From: an uncultured Bacteroidales bacterium
GTDB taxonomy: Bacteria; Bacteroidota; Bacteroidia; Bacteroidales; UBA932
Length of the DNA: 64,000 nucleotides
Assembly: GCA_947303465.1 (NCBI GenBank)
Contig: CAMYYI010000005.1
Location: 1-64,000 of the forward strand
Direction of reading: 5' to 3'
Numbering within the stretch: position 1 is the stretch's first letter; the number at the start of each line of letters is the position of its first letter. The notes under the pieces are model-generated. The model was not told where the DNA came from. It saw only the letters and a list, made by a program, of their open reading frames with translations, and made no database searches. Position numbers and translations under genes: made by a program. This document shows, one piece after another, positions 29,300 through 39,400 of this stretch.

Positions 29300-30936
29300 C
29301 AGTCTGTATGAAGAAGACATTGCTCGCCATAGCGATGTGTGCCCTATGTGTGGCCGCATCTGCACAGTCCAAAAGTTTCAAGCTCGGCAAGTGGACCGAA
29401 ATCCATAGCTCCATAATCAAGGAGCTGAACCGTTCCTACGTGGATTCGCTTCCTGTCGACAGGATAGAGAGGGCAGGTGTGGACGCCATGCTCTCCAATC
29501 TGGATCCCTATACCGTCTATATTCCGGAAGAGGAGAACGAGGACCTCAAGATGATGATAAATAAGTCCTACGGAGGCATAGGAGCGGTTATTTACAAGCC
29601 GGACCTGAAGGGCAACGTGATAATAAACGAGCCCTATAAGGACTCTCCGGCCTGGGAGAACGGGCTGCGCTGCGGCGACGAAATCATGACTATAGACGGC
29701 GAGACCGTGGAGGGCCTTACCAGCGCCGAGTGCAGCGAGAAGATGCGCGGCGCCCCCGGCACAAAGGTACTTTTCAAGGTCAAGAAAGTCTATACCGGAG
29801 AAATCAAGAACATCAAGATAACCCGCCGCAGCATTCACCTGCCGGACATAGAGTATTATGGATACGTGGCGCCCCATACCGGCTACATCTATCAGACCGG
29901 GTTTACCGAGGGGGTGGGAGAGCAGGTACGTGCGGCCATAAAGGACCTCCGCAGCCAGGGCCAGCTGGATACGCTGGTGCTCGACCTCAGGGGCAACGGG
30001 GGAGGACTTATGTCGGAGGCCACCGAGATTGTGTCTATCTTCGTGCCAAAGGGCTCCCTGGTGGTGAGCGCCAAGGGTCGTGCCGAGGGTTCCGGCTATT
30101 CCAGCAGTACCGCTAAAGCTCCGCTGGATACCCAGATTCCGCTTGTGGTGATGGTTGATTCCGGCTCAGCTTCGGCTTCCGAAATCGTCTCCGGCGCACT
30201 TCAGGATATGGACCGGGCGGTGATTGCCGGCACACGCACTTTCGGAAAAGGCCTGGTGCAGAGCATACGCCCGCTTCCTTACGGCGGCCAGCTCAAGGTG
30301 ACCACGGCAAAGTATTACACTCCCAGCGGCCGCTGCGTCCAGGCCATAGACTATTCCCAGCGCAACGAGGACGGCTCTGTAGGGCACATACCTGATTCTC
30401 TTACGCATGAGTTCAAAACCGCCATGGGACGCACCGTACGCGACGGCGGCGGTATAACTCCGGACATAGAAGTGAAATCCCGGGATTACAGCCGCCTTAC
30501 CTATTCGCTGGTGATGAACGGGGTGGTGGAGCAGTACGCGCTGGAGTACGTGAAGGCGCACCGCAGCATAGTCCCGACTGACGATTTCCACTTCGGCGAT
30601 GCCGAGTACGAAGACTTCATAGAGTTTGCCAAGGGCAAGGAATTCGACTACCGTTCGAGCGCCCGCACCTACTTCGATTACGTACGCAAGGAGCTCAAGC
30701 GCGACGGTCTGGATGAGGCTATGGCTGCAGAACTGGATGCCCTCGGGAAGGCTCTGGAGATGGAAAAGGAGGATTTCCTGCGGCTGAAGAAAGATGAGAT
30801 AGTGCCCTTCATAGAGGAGGAAATAGTTGTACGCTACTACTTCCAGCCGGACGGCGTGAAGGTGCGTCTGCGTTACGACGACCAGCTCCGCGAAGCCCTC
30901 CGCCGTGCCAAAGAATTCAAGTTCACGAATGAATAA
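29296..30936 (+). CDS. S41 family C-terminal processing peptidase
   Basis: PDZ domain GGIGAVIYKPDLKGNVIINEPYKDSPAWENGLRCGDEI; catalytic VDSGSASASEIVSGALQD. Confidence 0.92.
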   Translation: MTVCMKKTLLAIAMCALCVAASAQSKSFKLGKWTEIHSSIIKELNRSYVDSLPVDRIERAGVDAMLSNLDPYTVYIPEEENEDLKMMINKSYGGIGAVIYKPDLKGNVIINEPYKDSPAWENGLRCGDEIMTIDGETVEGLTSAECSEKMRGAPGTKVLFKVKKVYTGEIKNIKITRRSIHLPDIEYYGYVAPHTGYIYQTGFTEGVGEQVRAAIKDLRSQGQLDTLVLDLRGNGGGLMSEATEIVSIFVPKGSLVVSAKGRAEGSGYSSSTAKAPLDTQIPLVVMVDSGSASASEIVSGALQDMDRAVIAGTRTFGKGLVQSIRPLPYGGQLKVTTAKYYTPSGRCVQAIDYSQRNEDGSVGHIPDSLTHEFKTAMGRTVRDGGGITPDIEVKSRDYSRLTYSLVMNGVVEQYALEYVKAHRSIVPTDDFHFGDAEYEDFIEFAKGKEFDYRSSARTYFDYVRKELKRDGLDEAMAAELDALGKALEMEKEDFLRLKKDEIVPFIEEEIVVRYYFQPDGVKVRLRYDDQLREALRRAKEFKFTNE

Positions 30937-32332
30937 GATCGTACGACCAACGGTTAAGGAGCGAAGCGACCAGGGGGGTGTCGGGGGGAACGCTTGCAGC
31001 GTTCGCCAACACGTTGCCCCCCGGCCGCAAGCAGCCGACCCCTCAGGGGTCTGTCCCCTGGGGGTGCAGGGGGATAGTCCGGGGACATTATCTCTCGAGA
31101 TAATGTCCCCTGCAGGGAACTTTGAGTGCCTTCAGGCGGCCATCCAGGGGGGTGCCGATTCCGTTTACTTTGGCGTAGGACGCCTTAACATGCGCTCCCA
31201 CAGCGCCAACAACTTCGCCCCCGAAGACCTGGCAGAAGTGGTGCGCATATGCCACAATGCCGGCGTCCGAGCCTACCTCACGCTGAATATAGTCCTTTAT
31301 CCCGAAGACCTTCAACCTATGCGGGAGGCACTGGATGCGGCTCAGGCTGCCGGCGTAGATGCAGTCATAGCATCCGATATCGCTGCCATAGAATATGCCC
31401 GGAACGTGGGCCTGGAGGTCCATATTTCAACCCAACTCAATATCTCCAACGTCGAGGCCCTTAGGTTTTATGCCCGCTGGGCCGATGTGGTGGTGCTGGC
31501 CAGGGAGCTCAACCTTGACCAGGTAAAGGAAATCTACGAGGCTGTGGGCAGGGAAGGGATTTGCGGCCCTTCAGGTAAACCGGTAAGGATAGAAATGTTT
31601 GCTCATGGGGCGCTGTGCATGGCCGTCAGCGGCAAATGCTATCTGAGCCTCCATGCTTACGGCTCTTCCGCCAACCGCGGTGCGTGTATGCAGATATGCC
31701 GCCGCGGATACGAGGTGCGCGACCTGGAGACCGGCTACACCATGGATATCGACAACAAGTATATCATGTCCCCCAAGGACCTGTGTACCATTGAGTTCAT
31801 GCAGCGCATAGTGGACAGCGGAGTGAGGGTGTTCAAGATAGAGGGGCGTGCCCGAAGTGCAGAATACGTGAAGCGTACTACGGAATGCTACCGCAAGGCC
31901 GCTGATGCCATATGTTCCGGGAGTTACTCTCCGGAGCTTGCGGCAACGCTGAAGGACTCTCTTGCGGAGGTGTTCAACCGCGGCTTCTGGGACGGCTACT
32001 ATCAGGGCGCTTATCTGGGCCAGTGGAGCGAGATTTACGGCTCCCACGCCACCAGGCGCAAGGTTTACTGCGGCAAGGTGAGCAACTGGTTCGACCGCAT
32101 CGACGTGGCGGAAATAAGCGTTGAGGCTACCCCTCTGAGCGTGGGTGACGAAATAATGATAATAGGTGCGACCAGCGGAGTCACCCAGCTCACGGTCAGT
32201 GACATGCGGGTTAATCTCAAGCCCTGCTCCAGGGCGGAAAAAGGCGAACGTTGTTCTGTAGCTATTCCGCCGGCTCCAGGTGCAGAACATGTCCGCCGCG
32301 GCGATAAAGTGTTTCTCTGGGTAGAAGCCTAG
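30929..32332 (+). CDS. peptidase U32 family protein with N-terminal in-frame repeat insertion
   Basis: MSPAGNFECLQAAIQGGADSVYFGVGRLNMR and YLSLHAYGSSANRGACMQICRR. Start ATG at 30929 overlaps the S41 stop. Confidence 0.9.
   Translation: MNKIVRPTVKERSDQGGVGGNACSVRQHVAPRPQAADPSGVCPLGVQGDSPGTLSLEIMSPAGNFECLQAAIQGGADSVYFGVGRLNMRSHSANNFAPEDLAEVVRICHNAGVRAYLTLNIVLYPEDLQPMREALDAAQAAGVDAVIASDIAAIEYARNVGLEVHISTQLNISNVEALRFYARWADVVVLARELNLDQVKEIYEAVGREGICGPSGKPVRIEMFAHGALCMAVSGKCYLSLHAYGSSANRGACMQICRRGYEVRDLETGYTMDIDNKYIMSPKDLCTIEFMQRIVDSGVRVFKIEGRARSAEYVKRTTECYRKAADAICSGSYSPELAATLKDSLAEVFNRGFWDGYYQGAYLGQWSEIYGSHATRRKVYCGKVSNWFDRIDVAEISVEATPLSVGDEIMIIGATSGVTQLTVSDMRVNLKPCSRAEKGERCSVAIPPAPGAEHVRRGDKVFLWVEA
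30945..31110. repeat. GC-rich multi-hairpin insertion at the 5' end of the U32 gene
   Basis: Perfect palindrome ggggacattatctc-tc-gagataatgtcccc (31081-31110); gaacgc-ttgca-gcgttc; gacccc-tca-ggggtc. CACGTTGCCCCCCGGC resembles the gpmI and MFS elements. Confidence 0.75.
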
Positions 32333-32787
32333 TATTTCTGGGGATTCAGCTTCAGGTAGTCTTTGAAGAGCTGCAGGCAGGCGTCGCGGTCAACTTCCGT
32401 CATGTAGCCCTCAAGTTTGTCACGACCGCCGAAGATGCGGTCGAACTTGTCGTCGCGGAAACCTATCATGCCGTTGTCCTCTATGTTGCAGCCGTAATAT
32501 ATCTTGCTGATATTCGCCCACATACATGCGCAGAGGCACATATGGCAGGGCTCGCCGGTAGTGTAAAGCTCGCATCCGCTTAGGTCGAAGGTGCCGAGCC
32601 TTTTGCCGGCATCGCGTATGGCCGCCACTTCACCGTGGCAGGTGGCGTCGTTGTCGCGGAGCACACAGTTATGTCCGCGTCCGACAATCTCACCGTCCTT
32701 CACTATAACGGTTCCAAACGGGCCTCCGTGTCCGTTTTCTATGCCTTCCCGCGCTTCGCGTATGGCGAGTTCCATGTATTTGTTCAT
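32329..32787 (-). CDS. nucleoside (guanine-type) deaminase
   Basis: CHGEVAAIRDA and TTGEPCHMCLCACMWANI zinc motifs. Confidence 0.88.
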   Translation of the reverse strand: MNKYMELAIREAREGIENGHGGPFGTVIVKDGEIVGRGHNCVLRDNDATCHGEVAAIRDAGKRLGTFDLSGCELYTTGEPCHMCLCACMWANISKIYYGCNIEDNGMIGFRDDKFDRIFGGRDKLEGYMTEVDRDACLQLFKDYLKLNPQKY

Positions 32788-32834
32788 GTGGCTGTGAGGT
32801 TTTTGCAAATATACAAATAATTATAATGATCCTT

Positions 32835-32862
32835 GTGCCCATAATCATGGCTATTTCGGCAC
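32835..32862. repeat. REP-like palindrome copy A
   Basis: gtgcccataatcatggctatttcggcac. Confidence 0.8.
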
Positions 32863-32885
32863 GGCAATCTTTTTTTATCAGATTC

Positions 32886-32913
32886 GTGCCCATATTCATG
32901 GCTATTTCGGCAC
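32886..32913. repeat. REP-like palindrome copy B
   Basis: gtgcccatattcatggctatttcggcac; 26/28 identical to copy A, 51 bp apart. Confidence 0.8.
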
Positions 32914-32961
32914 GTTTTGATATATTTGAGAGCGGATAGCACAAACTGCTATTATTAAACT

Positions 32962-33888
32962 ATGAAAACTTTATCTTTTTCTGAAAAAGAGCGTGTATGT
33001 GAATACAGCTTTCTGAAAAATGGTCCCTACTGGCATGTGGCAACTCCAGGAGCGACTACCGAAATCATTTTTACATGTCCTGATGAATTCAGGTTCGGAA
33101 TGACCCTGATGGCCGAGTCGGCGTTATCGTGTAATCTACGGGTGTACAATTTCGAATTGATGTCCAATCACTTGCATTTGATTGTGTCGGCGGACAAACA
33201 GCAGTGCATGGATTTTCTGGCGTACTATCGCAAACGTCTGATTCGTTATGCTCATGAGAATGAACGAACCCTTAATCTGAGCTCTTTCGTCTGCGAACCG
33301 CTTAAGATTGATACTCTTGATTCGCTCAGAAACAACATTTCTTATGTCAGCCGCAATGGTTTTGTTGTTAACTCGGCTTACACTCCTTATTCATATCCTT
33401 GGGGAGCGGGCCACCTTTATTTTCTACCGGATTCATATCCTTTGGGAGCCGTCCTTTATAATAGCCTGAGCAGAGACAGGAAAAGGCTCCTGACGCATAG
33501 CCGGACATTATTACTCCCGGATTCATATACTGTTCGTGACGGGTACATTACTCCTGAGAGTTTTGTGGATTATCATACCGGAATGAGCTTTTTTCGCGAT
33601 GCCCATCACTATTTTTACTCTATTACAAAAAAGTTTGAGAGTTATGCCGAGTTTTCTTCCAGGTTTAGTGATATGGTTACTTTAACCGATGAGGAAATGT
33701 ATGCTGCCGCAGCATCTCTGTCAAGAAATCGGTACAATATGGATAAACCATTGACTTTGAATAATTCGGACAAGATACAATTGGCCAAAACACTCCACTT
33801 TGAATACAATGCCTCAAACTCTCAGATACAAAGAATTCTAAAACTTGGGAAAGAAACCGTGAGTGGGCTGTTTCCAGAGGCTCGCTGA
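32962..33888 (+). mobile_element. REP-associated tyrosine transposase (RAYT, IS200-like Y1 transposase domain)
   Basis: NFELMSNHLHLIVS HUH motif, IIFTCPDEFRFGMT core; flanked by REP-like palindromes on both sides. Confidence 0.85.
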
Positions 33889-33906
33889 GCGTAAACAGAT
33901 CTATCT

Positions 33907-33934
33907 GTGCCGAAAAAAACATAGAAACCGGCAC
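33907..33934. repeat. REP-like palindrome, inverted orientation downstream of RAYT
   Basis: gtgccgaaaaaaacatagaaaccggcac: 28 nt, GTGCCGAAA start as in the reverse complement of copies A/B. Confidence 0.65.
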
Positions 33935-33992
33935 GGTAGGGCAAATACTTATCAGCCGTGCCGGAATCGTAATGGAAAACGGAACGGCGTCA

Positions 33993-36377
33993 CTATTTAA
34001 CGGTGAACTGAACTGCCCGTGAGGCCCCGGTTGCGTCCATGACCACAAGTACATGCCTGCCGGGCGCCGGATGCACCAGCAGGTCGTGTTCTCCTCGGGT
34101 GGTGCCGAGATAGTCGTCGTCCAGATGCCAGTAAAGCAGAGCGGACGGATCCCGGTGGGCTGCACGCACTATCATGCCTTGTTCCTGTCCGTCAAGTCCT
34201 ACCGTGGTCACTACGGTGATGCCCTGCTGAGGATATATTATCTCTATGGGATTGCCATTCTCGGAGGCCGAGTCAAAGTCGGGATGCTTGGGAGGTAACG
34301 GCCTGTAATCCAGATGGTTCTTCATGTAGTACCATTCCATGGCCGGAGGCAGCACGAACCATACTTTCTCCACCATCTTCTCAACCGGGTAGCAGCTGCT
34401 GTTAACCTGTACCTGCCCGTCTGCGTCCAGATGAACGATGCGGTGATAGCGGCACTCGTCAGGCCTCCGCTCTATGTCCGGCACCCATACTGTATCGCGA
34501 TCGGGGCAGATCCGGGAGGCCGGCAGCCCGCTCTGGCGGCACACCACCAGCGGAACCATCTCTTCAATCGGCTTACGGAACCATTCCGACGGCGGCAGCG
34601 CGGCGAAAACGTCGAACATGACGGGGGCTGCATAACCTACTCCGGTCATTTGGGCTCGGCCTTCACCGTCGCTGTTGCCAACCCATACACCTACCACGTA
34701 ATCCGGAGTAACGCCAACGCTCCAGGCATCCCTGTTACCCCAGCTGGTACCGGTTTTCCATGCCACCTTTCGGCCGGAACTGAAGCCCATCCAGCTCGAT
34801 TCCTCCTCCGGGCGATTGGCCTTCGCCAACGCCTCGAACGTCAACCAGATCGCCGCCTTTGACAGCGGCTCGTCGGACTTCGGAGGGGGTAGTGGCCCTG
34901 GTCCGGTACGCCCCTTCGGGGCTATCCCTCCCAGCCTGTCGGCCGGGCCCCTCCCGTTCACGTGGTCACGGGCGGCCACGCCGTCCAGGGCCACTACCCC
35001 CTCCTCGTCCGGCTCCGCCGTCAGTTCGCGGGCCATGTCGCAATAAACTCCTACCAGATCCTCCAGAGTAATCTCCGCACCTCCCAGGATAAGCGAGAGA
35101 CCGTAATGGTCGGCATCCCGGGTAATGGTCGTGAACCCCAATTCCTTAAGAAGTTCCAGGAACCTCCCGGCCCCATACTGTTCCAACATACGCACCGACG
35201 GCACGTTAAGCGAACGTGAAATCACTTCCGATGCCGGAACAGCACCGTCAAAGCTGCGGTTGAAGTTATGCGGAGCGAAGTTGTTGTAGTTGTACGGGGT
35301 ATCCTTAATTAGTGTGCCGGGCAGAATCTGGCCGTCCTGCAGCATGGCGGCGTACAGCAGCGGTTTGAGGGTGCTGCCGCTGGATCGTGCCGCCGGAATC
35401 ATGTCAACGGAAGCCCCGCGGAGGCCGTCCGCCAGCCCTATGGTGTTGCCATAGTAAGCCAGCACCTCGCCGCTCCTGACGCTGCGCACCAGTATTCCCA
35501 TATTGTCCACCATGTTGCTGTGGTACATGCCAAAATACGAGCGGGCAACAGCGTTTACCCTGTCTTGAAGGGCCGCATCCACGGAACAGCTGTAAGCTTT
35601 GTCGCCTCCTTCCGCCCTGAGGCGCTCAAGCAGATGGTAGGCCTTGTCCGGCATGGGCAGGGGCTTCTCCGGCAGGGGCTCGTCTTTAGCCAGGGTACAT
35701 TCCGTTTCGTCTATGGTTCCGTTGGCTGATAATTTATCCAACAAGAAGTTGCGCTTCTCCAGCAGCTTCTGCCTGTTTCTGCCGGGATGTATAAGGGCGG
35801 GGGAGTTGGGCAGTACCGCCAGCATAGCGCTCTCGGCCCAGGACAGCTCGTCAGCCGGCCGTCCGAAATAGCGCCAGGCCGCGGCCTCGAGTCCTACCAC
35901 ATTGCCTCCGAAAGGGGCGTTAGATGCATACAGCAGGAGGATTTCCGGTTTACGGCAGCGCATCTCCAGACGCGTGGCGAGCACCGCCTCCAAAAGCTTC
36001 TCGGGAATGTTTCTGGGAGCTTCCGGACGGCTCAGGCGAATCACCTGCATGGTGATGGTACTGGCGCCGCTCACTACGCCGCCCTGTTTCAGGTTCTGCC
36101 TCAATGCCCTCCCTGCAGACAGGAAATCCACTCCTGGGTGCCATGTAAAACGCTTGTCTTCATAGCACACTATGCATTTGGCGAATTTCTCGGGAACAGA
36201 CCCAGCCGGAGGGAAATGCCATTGTCCGTCAGCCGATATCCTGGCTCCCAGAAGGACTCCGTCCTTATCCGTGAGAACGGCGCTCACAGGAGGGTCGAAG
36301 AGCTTCCCCGGCAGACAGAAAATATATAGTGCCAGCAGGGGAGATAGAATCAATAATAATTTCGTACCTTTGGACAT
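33993..36377 (-). CDS. pbpC: penicillin-binding protein 1C with in-frame palindromic insertion
   Basis: Transglycosylase YEDKRFTWHPGVDFLSAGRALRQN; transpeptidase GSTLKPLLYAAML; WKTGTSWGNRDAWSVG. Confidence 0.94.
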   Translation of the reverse strand: MSKGTKLLLILSPLLALYIFCLPGKLFDPPVSAVLTDKDGVLLGARISADGQWHFPPAGSVPEKFAKCIVCYEDKRFTWHPGVDFLSAGRALRQNLKQGGVVSGASTITMQVIRLSRPEAPRNIPEKLLEAVLATRLEMRCRKPEILLLYASNAPFGGNVVGLEAAAWRYFGRPADELSWAESAMLAVLPNSPALIHPGRNRQKLLEKRNFLLDKLSANGTIDETECTLAKDEPLPEKPLPMPDKAYHLLERLRAEGGDKAYSCSVDAALQDRVNAVARSYFGMYHSNMVDNMGILVRSVRSGEVLAYYGNTIGLADGLRGASVDMIPAARSSGSTLKPLLYAAMLQDGQILPGTLIKDTPYNYNNFAPHNFNRSFDGAVPASEVISRSLNVPSVRMLEQYGAGRFLELLKELGFTTITRDADHYGLSLILGGAEITLEDLVGVYCDMARELTAEPDEEGVVALDGVAARDHVNGRGPADRLGGIAPKGRTGPGPLPPPKSDEPLSKAAIWLTFEALAKANRPEEESSWMGFSSGRKVAWKTGTSWGNRDAWSVGVTPDYVVGVWVGNSDGEGRAQMTGVGYAAPVMFDVFAALPPSEWFRKPIEEMVPLVVCRQSGLPASRICPDRDTVWVPDIERRPDECRYHRIVHLDADGQVQVNSSCYPVEKMVEKVWFVLPPAMEWYYMKNHLDYRPLPPKHPDFDSASENGNPIEIIYPQQGITVVTTVGLDGQEQGMIVRAAHRDPSALLYWHLDDDYLGTTRGEHDLLVHPAPGRHVLVVMDATGASRAVQFTVK
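34882..35004 (-). repeat. 123-bp palindromic element in-frame in pbpC
   Basis: Perfect 20-bp arms ggagggggtagtggccctgg (34882-34901) and ccagggccactaccccctcc (34985-35004). Core on the minus strand: cacgtgaacgggaggggcccggccgacaggctgggagggat. Confidence 0.9.
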
Positions 36378-36401
36378 CAGAAACAAAGATAACCATATTA
36401 T

Positions 36402-39400
36402 ATGAAAATCTCCAAACTAATAGGCGGCGCCATTCTGGCGGCCATTTTGTTCGCCGGCTGTCAGCAGGGCAGCGGCACAGGCAAAGGTTCTTCCGCAGCG
36501 ACTCAGGCCACAAAGGCCAAGGCTGCGGCAGTAGCGCAGACACCGGAAGAAGCCGGGTATCAGACTTACGACGGCAGCGAGGAAAGTCAGGAAACCCCCG
36601 ATGCACCTACCATCAAGCTCCTCAGCCATGGCAGCGTGCTGCCCAGCACAGGCAAGATGGACTTGCTGTTCAGCTCCTACGGCTATGTGAAGGCCCGCTT
36701 CCGCGTGCGTAAGATCTTTACGAGCAACATACTGCAGTTCATGCAGTTCGATACCTACGAGGCAAAATACAACCTCTTCAAGGTAGCTCGTGTGGTGGCT
36801 GATACGACCGTCGTGCTCGGTACCACCGACGCGCCCCACCTGCGTGCGGAACGCAACTACGGCATCAGCATGGACGAACTCATCAAGCCGGAGCCCGGCG
36901 CCATCTATTTCGTAGAGATACGCGGAGTGGAGCCGCTGGAAGAGGAGGATTTCTGGGACAGCGATTCCTACTTCGGCGACTATGAGACCTACGACGAGCG
37001 CAACACCTTCCTGGTGGCCAGCGACCTTGCCCTTATCGCCAAGGAAGGAGACAACAAATGTGATGTCTATGCGTGCGACATACTCAGCGGCGAGCCTCTC
37101 AAGGGCGTGAAAATCAAGCTTTACGACGATGTGCTGCAGGAGGTGGGCAAGGCCGTCACCGACAAGGACGGACGTGCAAGCTTTCCCGCGGCAGACGGCA
37201 AATATGTTCTGGCAAGTTCAGACAAGGGCGCGGCATATCTTGCTCTCAAGAATGAGAAGTCGCTTTCAACCAGTAACTTTGATGTCAGCGGAGTTTATCG
37301 TGAAGGCGGCCTCAAGGCCTATATCTTCGGCGAGCGCGGAGTATGGCGCCCGGGCGACACCATGCACATCACCGTCATTACCATGGCTGAGGGCGACGAC
37401 CTTCCGGCCGGCCACCCCGTGGTTGCGGAACTGCGTAATCCGGACGGCCAGGTTACGAGCACCCTTACTGCCAGGAACGACGGCAGCCATATCTATCATT
37501 TCCCCTTCAGCACCGAGCAGGACGCTCCTACCGGCCGCTGGAGCGTGAATGTGAAGATAGGCGCCCAGAGCTTCAGCAAGTCGCTTAGGGTAGAAACGGT
37601 AAAACCCAACAAGCTGGACATCCAGCTGGCATTCGAAGATGAACTGCTTGTACCCAAGAGCAGTTGCGTGGGTGTCCTGACCGTGAAATGGCTCTACGGA
37701 GCACCAGGCAGCGGCCTGAAAGTCAACGGCGATGTGGAACTCAGCAACGCTCCCACCTCCTTCAAGAATTACCCGGATTACGACTTCAAGGATGATACCC
37801 GCAGCTTCACCTCGCAGTCGCGTTATTACAGCGACATGCGCACCGATGATAACGGCCAGCTGTCGTTAAGCGCCAACATGGACCTCCGCGACGAGGGCGT
37901 ACCCGGCATGCTCAACGTGTCCTTTGCCATGCGCGCATTCGAGCCGTCCGGGGAATTCAGTACGGGCGTCTCCAGTTACAAGATGTCGCCGTTCGACACG
38001 TACGTGGGCATGAAGGTGGAAAAAGACCGCTCCGGCTGGGGTGAGGAGTACCTGAAGGCCGGAAAGGCCCATAAGTTCGATGTGGTCACCGTAGGCCCTG
38101 ACGGAGCCCCGGTAACGGTATCCGACCTGCATGTAGAGGTGTACCATGTGGATTGGAGCTGGTGGTGGAACTCTTCTGCGCAGATTGCCAGCTATATGTC
38201 CGGCAGCAGCAAGGAGCGCCTCTTCGACAAGCACATTGCAACCCATTCCGGCACCGGCTCGTTCAGTTACGACTGGGCCGACGCCCCTGAGGGTCTTTAT
38301 TTCATCCGTGTTTCCGATGAAAAGGGAGGACACGCAACGTCCATGCTTGCAGAAGTTTATGAGAACTACGGCGGCGGCTCGCACAGCACCGACGGAGGTG
38401 CGGCACGCCTGAGTATCAATGCCAGCAAGGATAAATACAAGGTGGGCGAGACCGCCAGGCTTGTGATACCTTCTTCCAAGGGCAACAGGGCCCTGGTGTC
38501 GCTGGAGAAGGGCGGACGCATACTCAGCTCGTCATGGGTGAACTGCGGCGCGGAGAGTACCGAAATCAAGGTCCCCGTGACCTCGGACATGCTCCCCAAC
38601 GTTTATGCGTTCGTAACTTTGGTCCAGCCTCACGCTGGCACCCTGAACGATGCTCCCATACGTATGTACGGAGTATGCAATATCAATGTGGAAGACGAGG
38701 CGTCGCATCTGCAGCCCCAGATCGACATAGCTTCCGAGGTTAAGCCGGAGAGTGAAATCAGCTTCAAGGTAAAAGAGAAGAACGGCAAGGCCATGAGCTA
38801 TGTCGTAGCCCTTGTAGATGAGGGCTTGCTCGGGCTTACAGGATTCAAGACCCCCGACGCATGGAAGGCATTTTACGCCAAGGAGGCTCTCCGCGTGCGC
38901 ACCTGGGACCTCTACGACGATGTAATAGGGGCTTATGGCGGCAAGATAGAGCAGCTGTTTGCAATCGGCGGTGACGATGAGGCGGCCGAGGGCGCCATGC
39001 GTCCCCAGAACGCCCAGCGCTTCAACCCGGTAGTCTGCTATCTTGGTCCGTTTACCCTGAAGGCCGGCAAGACAGCCACCCTCAAGGCTGAGATACCGCA
39101 GTACATAGGTTCATTGCGTGCCATGGTCATAGCCACGGACGGACGTGCCCAGGGCAGCTGCTCCAGCAACGTGGCCGTTACCAAGCCTGTGATGGTGCAG
39201 GCTACGCTCCCGAGAACCCTTAACGTGGGTGAGACTATCAGCGTTCCGGTTACCGTGATGACCCTCAAAGACGGCGTGGGCGCCGTTAAGGTTGGAATCA
39301 AGGCTTCCGAATTGCTGGAGGTCAGCGGACCTGCCCGGCAGGAGGTCAATTCTGCCAAGGCCGGCACTCAGATGTGCTACTTCGAGCTCAAGGTTAAAGA

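Noticed and set aside
32835-32913. possible CRISPR-like repeat pair
   Set aside because: Only two copies, palindromic, 23-bp spacing, no cas genes; better explained as REP sequences of the adjacent RAYT.
33360-33530. repeated ttcatatcctt(t)gggag motif inside the RAYT gene
   Set aside because: Appears to be coding repetition (YSYPWGA, DSYPLGA, DSYTVRD) without palindromic structure; not clearly a separate element.
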